Origin: Pseudomonas sp. R4-35-07
Lineage (GTDB): Bacteria > Pseudomonadota > Gammaproteobacteria > Pseudomonadales > Pseudomonadaceae
Direction of reading: 5' to 3'
DNA length: 64,000 nt
Assembly (NCBI RefSeq): GCF_003852235.1
Contig: NZ_CP027732.1
Location: 1,922,001 to 1,986,000, forward strand
The position numbers and the translations under genes were made by a program. The notes under the pieces were generated by a model. It made no database searches. It was not told the DNA's origin and saw nothing but the letters and a program-made list of their open reading frames with translations. This document shows, one piece after another, positions 9,561 through 16,377 of this stretch (positions are counted from its first letter, which is position 1; each line of letters starts with the position of its first letter).

Positions 9561-11300
9561 TCACAGCTTAGGCAACTGGCCGACACGCCCCATCATTTCC
9601 GTAACGATCTGCAGGTCCAGCAGGAACTGCTCGACGGTCTTGAACTCACCGTCGGTGTGCCCGGTGTATTTCTCTTCCGGGCGGGCCAGACCGAATTGCA
9701 CGCCATTGGGCAGGTCGTGCACGGAGGTGGCGCCAGCGGATGTGCCGAACTTGTGCTGCATGCCCGGGTTTTCAGTGGCCACCGCCAGCAACGCTTTTAC
9801 CCATTCGCCCTCGGGGTTGCGGTACATCGGTTTATCCAGCGAATAGGTGAAGTTCACGTTGACCTTGGCGTGTGCGTTCCAGGCGTTCAGTTTCTGCTCG
9901 AGCTGTGCCTTGAGTGCCTCCGGGGTTTTACCCTTCGGCGCGCGCAGGTTCACCGCCAGCTTGAAGGCTTTGTCATCCAGGCCGACAAAGGTCGGCGAGG
10001 TGGTCAGCGGCCCCATGAAGTCATCGGCAAAGCCCACGCCCAATTTGCCGCCCAGGTAATCCAGGCCCCAGTTGTCCGCTGCATACTTCGCAGCATCGGT
10101 GATGTGGTTGTGCTGGAGGGCAATCTTGCCATCGACGCTGTGGATCAACTCCAGCATACGTGCCACCGGGTTGACCCCGGATTCGGGCTCGGAAGAGTGG
10201 GCCGACACGCCGGTGACGGTGAGTTTGACGTTCTTGCCGTCGACCTTGGCGGCCACCTGGAAATTGCCGCCATTGCGCTTGGCATAGTCATCCCCGGCCT
10301 GCTGCAGGCTGGCCGCCAATTCAGCAGGGTTATCGCTGAGCAGCGTGGCGACCGATACCGATGGAATCTGGTTGGTGGCCTTGCCGCCGGTCATTGCGAT
10401 GATCTGCGCGCCGGTGCCTTCACCCTTGCGCACCGGGAAGGTGGCCATGACGGTGCCCGAGCCTTTCTCGGCAATCACCACCGGGTAACCGCCATCCAAC
10501 GCCAGGTTGTATTGCGGCACGGGGTTGCGTTCAAAGTAGTAAGGAATGGCGTCACCGGAGGTTTCTTCAGTGGTGTCCACCAGCAGCTTGAACGTGCGCG
10601 CCAGCGGCAGCTTTTCTTCCTTGATCACTTTCATGGCGTACATCGCCACGACAATCGCGTTCTTGTCGTCCTCGGTGCCACGGCCATACATGCGGTCGCC
10701 GATCAGCGTGACCTTGAACGGATCGAGCTTGGTGCCATCCTGCAGCACCCAATTTTCCGGTGTCACCGGTACCACATCGGCGTGGGCATGCACGCCGACC
10801 ACTTCTTTACTGCTGCCTTCCAGGGAAATTTCATACACGCGGTTATCGACGTTACGGAAGTTCAGGTTGAAAGACTTGGCCAGGGCCTGGATTTTGTCAG
10901 CGATCTTGAGAAATTCCGGGTTTTTATACTGCGGTAACCCGTCGACGTTGAACGTCGGGATTTCCACCAGCTCGCGCAGGGTCTCGAGCGCGGCTTTGCC
11001 GTACTTCACGCGGGTGTAAATGCCCAGCAGGCGGTTGATCTCGTTCTGCTGGTCGGCACTCAGGGTTTTGTTATCGAGAAAGGCGCTGATGGCCGGGGCG
11101 ATGTCACCGGTTTTGCCCGGGTCGCCTTTAGCCAGGGTACCGAGGAAACTGCGAAAATCGCTGACCGATGTGTCGCTGAAACTCTTCAGAATTGCGGTGT
11201 TCTGTTCAGGCGTGATGTTGGCAAGCGCAGCTGGGGTGACGGCTGCAAGGCTGGCGGCGAACAGGGTGGCGGCCGCGAGCTTTTTCAGTGGAAAGTGCAT
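9561..11300 (-). CDS. M20-family dipeptidase, exported
   Basis: This zinc peptidase family (PepV/carnosinase type) cleaves dipeptides. The 579-residue protein begins with a signal peptide (MHFPLKKLAAATLFAASL, then cleavage near AALA) and is probably periplasmic. Metal and catalytic motifs are visible: HAHADVVPV (His and Asp), GRGTEDDKN (bridging Asp) and DTTEETSGD (catalytic Glu). The frame is open 21 codons further upstream, but only the ATG at 11300 gives a clean signal peptide, with AAGGA upstream. Confidence 0.88.
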   Translation of the reverse strand: MHFPLKKLAAATLFAASLAAVTPAALANITPEQNTAILKSFSDTSVSDFRSFLGTLAKGDPGKTGDIAPAISAFLDNKTLSADQQNEINRLLGIYTRVKYGKAALETLRELVEIPTFNVDGLPQYKNPEFLKIADKIQALAKSFNLNFRNVDNRVYEISLEGSSKEVVGVHAHADVVPVTPENWVLQDGTKLDPFKVTLIGDRMYGRGTEDDKNAIVVAMYAMKVIKEEKLPLARTFKLLVDTTEETSGDAIPYYFERNPVPQYNLALDGGYPVVIAEKGSGTVMATFPVRKGEGTGAQIIAMTGGKATNQIPSVSVATLLSDNPAELAASLQQAGDDYAKRNGGNFQVAAKVDGKNVKLTVTGVSAHSSEPESGVNPVARMLELIHSVDGKIALQHNHITDAAKYAADNWGLDYLGGKLGVGFADDFMGPLTTSPTFVGLDDKAFKLAVNLRAPKGKTPEALKAQLEQKLNAWNAHAKVNVNFTYSLDKPMYRNPEGEWVKALLAVATENPGMQHKFGTSAGATSVHDLPNGVQFGLARPEEKYTGHTDGEFKTVEQFLLDLQIVTEMMGRVGQLPKL

Positions 11301-11396
11301 GGTTAGAGGCATTCCTTTGCAGGGAGTGAGTAGGGGTGTTTCTGACCGATAAGGCAGAAACATTTCTACACACTACCATTACCCAGATGCCCCAGG

Positions 11397-11680
11397 TCAA
11401 TGCTGGCCAGGATGAGGCGCGGGGTACTCATCCGTCACGTTCAAGGCTCTAGCGTAGGGGCTGTCCCACAATTGCTCATGCAATTGCCCTACGCGCTTGG
11501 CCATCGCTTCACTGCGCATCACTACTTCCAGATTGCGCGAATTATCCAGGTAGCCGCCCAACCAGTTGCTGGTACCCACCCACGCTACCTGCCCGTCGAT
11601 CTCCATGGTCTTGCTATGGATCACCCGTGCATAGGGGATGAATCCTTGTTTGGCCTCGGTCAGTGTAATGCTGGCCTCTA
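11397..11680 (-). pseudogene. Phospholipase D-like gene, 3' remnant
   Basis: The translated remnant contains one complete HKD motif (HSKTMEID) followed by GTSNW and a typical PLD-superfamily end. PLD enzymes need two HKD motifs and are several hundred residues long, so the front of the gene is missing. The frame is readable back to about 11680, where it meets the front-truncated PhoD gene on the other strand. No start codon with a ribosome binding site is present. Confidence 0.75.
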
Positions 11681-12042
11681 TCCAGCGAAATCGCGTGCAT
11701 AACCCGGTGTTCTGGGGCGGGGATATTCACTCGTTCTGGGCTACGGACCTGCACGCGGATGCCAATGATCCCGACTCAGCGATTGTGGCGACCGAGTTCG
11801 TCGGCTCTTCGGTGACTTCCGATGGCCCGCCTTATGAGGCCTTCATGAAGATCCTGCCGCTCAACCCCCATGTGAAGTTTTTTGATAGTCGCCAGCGGGG
11901 GTATGTGTCGGTGGAAGTGGACGCCCAGCAGATGCTCACGCATTTTCGCGTGATCAGCGACCCACGCGACCCGGCGGCCACGGTGTCGGCGTTACAGTCG
12001 TTCGTGGTGGAGCCGGGCAGGGCGGGGGCAATTGCTGTGTAG
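11681..12042 (+). pseudogene. Alkaline phosphatase D (PhoD) gene, 3' remnant
   Basis: The remnant encodes the last part of a PhoD-family phosphatase/phosphodiesterase: NPVFWGGDIHSFWATDL carries the conserved GGDxHS metal-binding motif, and DSRQRGY lies further on. About three quarters of a normal PhoD (roughly 500 residues) is absent, including the other metal ligands. A start codon at 11638 lies in DNA belonging to the opposite-strand PLD remnant, so it is not a genuine start. Both remnants are probably not expressed. Confidence 0.75.
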
Positions 12043-12071
12043 CCGGATGTCTTTGTAGTGCACAGTTTAAA

Positions 12072-12161
12072 TGTGGGAGGGGGCTTGCCCCCGATAGCAG
12101 TGTGTCTGTCAGCTTGTCTGTCACTGATACACCGCCATCGGGGGCAAGCCCCCTCCCACAT
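12072..12161. repeat. REPIN (paired inverted REP palindromes)
   Basis: TGTGGGAGGGGGCTTGCCCCCGA at the left and its complement at the right enclose about 44 bases. This is the standard REP doublet of P. fluorescens-type genomes, mobilised in trans by RAYT transposases elsewhere. Confidence 0.9.
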
Positions 12162-12170
12162 TTTTGAGTG

Positions 12171-12797
12171 TCAGTTGATTTCGTAGCGCACCGACAACGC
12201 GCCTTTTTTCTCCGACAGGGTCAGGATCGTCACTTGGCCCACTTCCCCCAGAGCCTGCACATGGGTGCCGCCACAGGCGTAAGCCGGCAGTTCGCCGAAG
12301 CCGACTTCGCGTGTGCCTTCATCCAGCCACATCTGCCGTGAGTAGTCAGCGGCGATCCACTGATTGACTTGCTGTTGGAGCGCCTCGGCGTCCATGGCTT
12401 GTGCGGTTTCGCCACGGATAAAGGTGATCTTGCTTTCCCCCGGCCAATGGTGAGCCTTGATCGGCATCCAGCCCAGGCGTTCGCCGGCATTGCCAATCAA
12501 ATGCCCCGCTGAGTGAAGGCGGCTGTGCAGCGCGCGGCGTTGTGCATCGACCCGGGCAGTGATCGGGCCGGGTTCCACAGCTTGATTGACGTAGTGCACC
12601 ACATGCTCGGCTTCCTGCATGACGCGCAGCACCTGGCTGTCGCCGAGCCACCCGGTGTCGAATGGCTGGCCGCCGCCCTGGGGATGGAAAATCGTCGACT
12701 GCACAACAACGGCGAATTGCTCAGCGTGCGGGGTACAACTGAGCACTTCCAGTTCGGCAGTCAGGTGATCGTGGGTGAAAAACAGGCGCTGGGTCAT
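12171..12797 (-). CDS. AlaX-type alanyl-tRNA editing protein
   Basis: This free-standing relative of the AlaRS editing domain hydrolyses mischarged Ser- or Gly-tRNA(Ala). The 208-residue protein has the zinc-site motifs HPQGGGQP, the HxxxH-type HSRLHSAGH, and CGGTHV near the end. It is divergent from a LysR gene, with 65 bases between the starts. Confidence 0.9.
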   Translation of the reverse strand: MTQRLFFTHDHLTAELEVLSCTPHAEQFAVVVQSTIFHPQGGGQPFDTGWLGDSQVLRVMQEAEHVVHYVNQAVEPGPITARVDAQRRALHSRLHSAGHLIGNAGERLGWMPIKAHHWPGESKITFIRGETAQAMDAEALQQQVNQWIAADYSRQMWLDEGTREVGFGELPAYACGGTHVQALGEVGQVTILTLSEKKGALSVRYEIN

Positions 12798-12862
12798 GGT
12801 CGTCTACATCCGCATTCAGGTTCTGCGGGCAGTATAAATACTGCGCTGATAGGTGATAATCC

Positions 12863-13822
12863 ATGCAAATATCAATGGACCTGTGCGTCATGAGCATGAA
12901 TCTTCCTTTGCCGCTGCTGGGTGAAATGGCGATTTTCGTCAAAGTGGTGGAAACCGGCAGCTTCTCCGAGGCGGCGCGGCAGCTGAGCGTTTCACCTTCG
13001 GCGGTGAGCCGCAGCATTTCGCGCCTGGAACAGGCCTTGGCAACCCGGTTGTTGCAGCGCACCACGCGCAAGCTGCGCCTTAGTGAGGGCGGCGAAGAGG
13101 TGTTCAAGCGGTGCCAGGAGATGGTCAACGCGGCGCGCTCGGTGATGGAAATCAGCGGGCAATTTACCCATGAAGCCGAAGGCCTGGTGCGAGTCAGCGT
13201 GCCCAAGGCGGTGGGGCGGTTTGTGGTGCATCCGCATATGCCGGAATTTCTGCGGCGCTATCCCAAGGTGGATGTGCAACTGATCCTTGAGGATCGGCAT
13301 GTGGATTTGATCGACGACAATGTCGACCTGAGCATCCGCATCACCGACAGCCCTCCACCCGGTCTGATCGGGCGGCAGCTATTGCCGATTGAACATTTGC
13401 TGTGTGCAACGCCGCAGTACCTGGCCGAGCATGGCACGCCGAGTCACCCCCATGATCTGCTGGAGCACAGCTGCATCTACCTGGGTGAAACCCCAGGGGA
13501 CTCACGCTGGAAGTTCCGCCAGGCCGGCAAGGCGGTGACGGTCGGTGTACGCGGGCGATATGCGGCGAACCACACGGGCGTGCGGCTGGATGCGGTGTTG
13601 CAGCATGTGGGGATTGGCAGCTTGCCGTATTTCACGGCGCGACACGCCTTGGAGGCGGGGCAGTTGGTGCAGGTATTGCCGGGGTGGGATTTTATTGCGT
13701 CGTATCATGGGGAAGCGTGGTTGCTGCACTCACCGACGCGATACTTGCCGCCGAAGTTGCGGGTGTTTATTGATTATCTGGTGGAGTGCATGGCGAAGGA
13801 GCCGACACTGCGCCGCCGTTAA
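12863..13822 (+). CDS. LysR-family transcriptional regulator
   Basis: The 319-residue protein has an N-terminal winged HTH (FVKVVETGSFSEAARQLSVS, then AVSRSISRLEQ) and a periplasmic-binding-like effector domain. It belongs to the CrgA/DsdC-like branch by overall look. The start at 12863 has AGGTGA upstream. Internal ATGs at 12890 and 12896 would fit LysR lengths better but lack a ribosome binding site. A role in controlling the divergent alaX-like gene is possible but unproven. Confidence 0.9.
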   Translation: MQISMDLCVMSMNLPLPLLGEMAIFVKVVETGSFSEAARQLSVSPSAVSRSISRLEQALATRLLQRTTRKLRLSEGGEEVFKRCQEMVNAARSVMEISGQFTHEAEGLVRVSVPKAVGRFVVHPHMPEFLRRYPKVDVQLILEDRHVDLIDDNVDLSIRITDSPPPGLIGRQLLPIEHLLCATPQYLAEHGTPSHPHDLLEHSCIYLGETPGDSRWKFRQAGKAVTVGVRGRYAANHTGVRLDAVLQHVGIGSLPYFTARHALEAGQLVQVLPGWDFIASYHGEAWLLHSPTRYLPPKLRVFIDYLVECMAKEPTLRRR

Positions 13823-13824
13823 AA

Positions 13825-13851
13825 ATGTGGGAGGGGCTTGCCCCCGATGGC
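13825..13851. repeat. Left half of a REPIN split by an insertion
   Basis: TGTGGGAGGGGCTTGCCCCCGATGGC is the left arm of a REPIN. Its last ten bases, CCCCGATGGC (13842-13851), recur at 15786-15795 on the far side of the inserted element, as expected for a target-site duplication. Confidence 0.8.
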
Positions 13852-13939
13852 CATAGGTATCTACACAACTTTCGTGCGGCCCTAAACCTGTGACGGCTCA
13901 GCAGCCGAAGCCTCTCTAACTGCCGCCCCGCGCTCCAAA

Positions 13940-13968
13940 TGTGGGAGGGGGCTTGCCCCCGATGGCGG
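13940..13968. repeat. Single REP palindrome inside the repeat element
   Basis: TGTGGGAGGGGGCTTGCCCCCGA occurs here without an inverted partner, inside the left arm of the larger repeat element. Confidence 0.75.
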
Positions 13969-14100
13969 CCTGGCAGCCGACCAGGATGCTGGATCAGAGC
14001 GAGTACATATCCGTTGCTGCGGTAACGGCTGCTATGGGTTCCGCCCTTACGTGAACTGCCCCCCGAATGTTGGACATCTGACCCCACGGGAGGGTGTTCC

Positions 14101-14643
14101 ATGACGAAATACAACCTAGCACTCAAGCAATCACTGATTGAAGAGTGCCTGTCTGCCAGTAGCGTTCATGAGGTGGCCCTCAAGCATGGCTTGAGTCCAT
14201 CGCTGCTGCGGCGCTGGGTCAAGGGTTTTGAAAAGCACGGCGCCTCTGGCTTGATTGCCAAATACAGCCATTACGATGCCCAGTTTAAATTGAAGGTTTT
14301 GCAGTGCATCGAACAAGACGGACTGTCGGACCAACAGGCCTGTATACGGTTTGATATCCGTGGTCCAAGTAGTATCAGGCAGTGGCGAAAGCTGTACGAT
14401 GAAGGCGGTGTAAGAGCACTACAACCGCATCGTCTTAAAGAGCCCAGCATGCCCCGCAAACCTTCCAGGCAACCCAAAGCAAGTCCTGCTCTTCCTGCGG
14501 ACGCAGAACTGACCCCTAAACAAATGCTCGCAGAACTGGCCTATCTGCGCGCGGAGAATGCCTATCTAAAAAAGCTCGATGCCTTAATCCAAGCGGATCC
14601 CCGTACTGCGCAGCTAAAAAAACGCAGGTCGTCCAAGGATTGA
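14101..14643 (+). CDS. IS3-family transposase OrfA
   Basis: The 180-residue protein has two helix-turn-helix regions (ASSVHEVALKHGLSPSLLRRW and a second around residues 60-100) and a C-terminal leucine-zipper-like helix (LAELAYLRAENAYLKKL). It binds the IS ends. The frame ends four bases into the OrfB frame. A run of seven A residues at 14616-14622 sits in the A AAA AAA phase needed for -1 slippage, giving an OrfAB fusion. Confidence 0.92.
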   Translation: MTKYNLALKQSLIEECLSASSVHEVALKHGLSPSLLRRWVKGFEKHGASGLIAKYSHYDAQFKLKVLQCIEQDGLSDQQACIRFDIRGPSSIRQWRKLYDEGGVRALQPHRLKEPSMPRKPSRQPKASPALPADAELTPKQMLAELAYLRAENAYLKKLDALIQADPRTAQLKKRRSSKD

Positions 14644-15464
14644 GGCATGAGCATCCACTTGCTCTGTTGCTACGTGCTGCGGGACTTGCACGCAGCACCT
14701 TCTATTACCAAAGCAAAACACTGCTAACCGACAAGCATGCCGACCTTAAAGATCGCATCCGCAGCGTCTATCACGGGCATAAGGGGCGTTACGGCTACCG
14801 CCGCATTACCGTGACCCTTGGAAACAGTGGTGAGTTGATCAATCACAAGAAGGTGCACCGGCTGATGCAGATGATGGGCCTCAAGTCGCTGGTCAAAGTG
14901 AAGAAATATCGTTCTTACCGAGGTGCTGAAGGGCTTGTTGCGCCCGATCTGCTAAAGCGAGAATTCAAGGCAGAAGCCCCTAACCAGAAATGGACAACCG
15001 ACGTGACGGAGTTCAAGGTGAACGGGCAAAAGCTGTTTCTCTCGCCTCTCATGGATTTGTACAACGGCGAGATCCTGGCTTACCAGATCAACCGACGTCC
15101 CGAATTCAGTATGGTTTCGATGATGCTGGAAAAAGCCTTCGGGCGACTGAGTCGAGATGAAAAACCAATACTGCACTCTGACCAGGGTTGGCAGTACAGA
15201 CAGCCTACCTACCGACACATGCTGGCCGAAAAGGGCATCGAGCAGAGCATGTCTCGCAAGGGTAATTGCTTGGACAATGCCGCCATGGAAAGCTTTTTCG
15301 GCACGCTCAAGAGCGAGTTTTTCTATCTGGAATCATTTGAGAGTGTGGAGCAGCTGGCATCAGGCATAGAGGATTACATCGCCTACTACAACCAAGACCG
15401 CATAAGCCTCAGACTGAATGGCTTGAGTCCGGTACAGTTTCGGACCCAGGCACTAAATCAATAG
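14640..15464 (+). CDS. IS3-family transposase OrfB (DDE integrase domain)
   Basis: The 274-residue frame carries the retroviral-integrase-like catalytic core with DDE residues in TTDVTEF, LHSDQGWQY and AAMESFFGTLKSE. It lies in the -1 frame relative to OrfA. The nominal TTG start has no ribosome binding site, so it is most likely made as the OrfAB fusion by frameshifting. No internal stop or frameshift is seen. Confidence 0.92.
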   Translation: MRHEHPLALLLRAAGLARSTFYYQSKTLLTDKHADLKDRIRSVYHGHKGRYGYRRITVTLGNSGELINHKKVHRLMQMMGLKSLVKVKKYRSYRGAEGLVAPDLLKREFKAEAPNQKWTTDVTEFKVNGQKLFLSPLMDLYNGEILAYQINRRPEFSMVSMMLEKAFGRLSRDEKPILHSDQGWQYRQPTYRHMLAEKGIEQSMSRKGNCLDNAAMESFFGTLKSEFFYLESFESVEQLASGIEDYIAYYNQDRISLRLNGLSPVQFRTQALNQ

Positions 15465-15785
15465 CGTCTCCCGTCCAACTTTTGGGGGGCAGTTCAACGG
15501 CGGCTCACTTTTGAAAAGCGCAAAAGTAAGCAAAACGCTCTTGCCCCACCACTCGGCACCTCGCCCAGGCTCGGTGTGCCCGTAATCCGACAGTGATTTG
15601 GGGGGCCGCCGCCACGCGCCATCCATGGCGCGGGGCGGCTAAACCGGCATCCCTGCCGGTTTACCCCCCAAATCACTGTCGAATTCCGGCCAGCGTGGTT
15701 TAACGGGGCGCCTAAGATCAAGAGCGGCTCGCTTCGCATCGTGGTTAGCGTAGGCTGCTGCTACACAGTTGTGTAGATACCTATG

Positions 15786-15872
15786 CCCCGATGGCGGCGG
15801 ATCAGTGACAGGTAAGCTGACTGACACACTGCTATCGGGGGCAAGTCGAATCGTCGCACCGCCCCTCCCACA
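15786..15872. repeat. Right half of the split REPIN
   Basis: This starts with the duplicated CCCCGATGGC, continues with normal REPIN middle sequence and ends CCCCTCCCACA. The right arm carries an extra stretch (about 15847-15861) between GGGGGCAAG and CCCCTCCCACA, so the arm is imperfect. Confidence 0.75.
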
Positions 15873-15894
15873 TTTGGATTGGGTGTTCTGCAAG

Positions 15895-16302
15895 TCAGTG
15901 CTTGCTCTGGTCGTCCGGCATGGCCAGCAGCTGCTTTTCCTGATTCCAGTCGAACGGTTCGTCGTTCAGCTCGGCTTCATGGCGACGCTCTTCCAGGGCC
16001 TGGTACAGGTCCAGTTCTTCGTCGGGCATGAAGTGCAGGCAATCGCCGCCAAAGAACCACAGCAGGTCGCGCGGTACCAGGTGCGCGATTTGCGGATAGC
16101 GCAGGATGACCTGGCTCATCATGTCCTGGCCAAGGTACTGGCTTTCGATCGGATCGATCGGCAGCAGGGCGCGCAGTTCGTCGAAACGTTCCAGAAACAA
16201 CAAATGGCTTTCCTCGGGTACCTGTTCGGCTTCGCCGACGGCAACCAGGATGCTACGCAGGTGGTCGAGCAAGACGAGATGATCGGCAACGACGTTGGAC
16301 AC
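15895..16302 (-). CDS. PA2817-like conserved hypothetical protein
   Basis: The 135-residue, acidic, soluble protein matches what I recall of the PA2817 family, which sits beside the acyl-CoA dehydrogenase gene in P. aeruginosa as here. Its function is unknown. The start is GTG at 16302 with AGAGGAC eight bases upstream. It lies downstream of fadE but a terminator-like hairpin separates the two. Confidence 0.75.
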   Translation of the reverse strand: MSNVVADHLVLLDHLRSILVAVGEAEQVPEESHLLFLERFDELRALLPIDPIESQYLGQDMMSQVILRYPQIAHLVPRDLLWFFGGDCLHFMPDEELDLYQALEERRHEAELNDEPFDWNQEKQLLAMPDDQSKH

Positions 16303-16321
16303 GAGATAAGTCCTCTAAAGC

Positions 16322-16362
16322 AAAAACGGGCGCGAGAGTATAGGCCTCTCACGCCCGTTTTT
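16322..16362. terminator. Terminator hairpin after fadE
   Basis: A near-perfect stem (AAAAACGGGCG.GAGAG with CTCTC.CGCCCGTTTTT) around a short loop has a T-run on both strands. On the minus strand it ends the fadE transcript. Confidence 0.85.
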
Positions 16363-16377
16363 ATATGACCGCTGGTA

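Larger units (their letters stand above)
14049..15499 (+). mobile_element. IS3-family insertion sequence with 3-bp target duplication
   Basis: The IS itself spans 14052-15496 (1445 bases). Its ends are imperfect 24-base inverted repeats starting TGAACTGCCCCCC. The flanking ACG (14049-14051 and 15497-15499) is a 3-base target duplication, as in the IS150 group of IS3. Two overlapping transposase frames, both apparently intact, suggest a recent insertion and possible activity. Confidence 0.92.
13852..15785. mobile_element. Repeat element with 19-bp terminal inverted repeats, carrying a nested IS
   Basis: Both ends carry the same perfect 19-base inverted repeat, beginning CATAGGTATCTACACAACT at 13852 and ending at 15785. 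It is flanked by a ten-base direct repeat, CCCCGATGGC. Removing the nested IS and its 3-base duplication leaves about 486 bases with no convincing gene. It holds a lone REP palindrome on the left, and on the right a long hairpin (arms containing GACAGTGATTTGGGGGG and its complement, 15588-15681). This looks like a non-autonomous (MITE-like) element; similar sequence is, as far as I recall, common in P. fluorescens intergenic regions. Confidence 0.7.

Noticed and set aside
9525..10937. 470-codon plus-strand frame opposite the M20 dipeptidase gene
   Set aside because: The minus-strand gene has full peptidase motifs and a signal peptide, while this frame has none of these and no ribosome binding site.
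13825..15872. CRISPR-like repeat array
   Set aside because: The repeated units are REP palindromes and element ends in inverted pairs, not regularly spaced direct repeats with unique spacers, and no cas genes are present.
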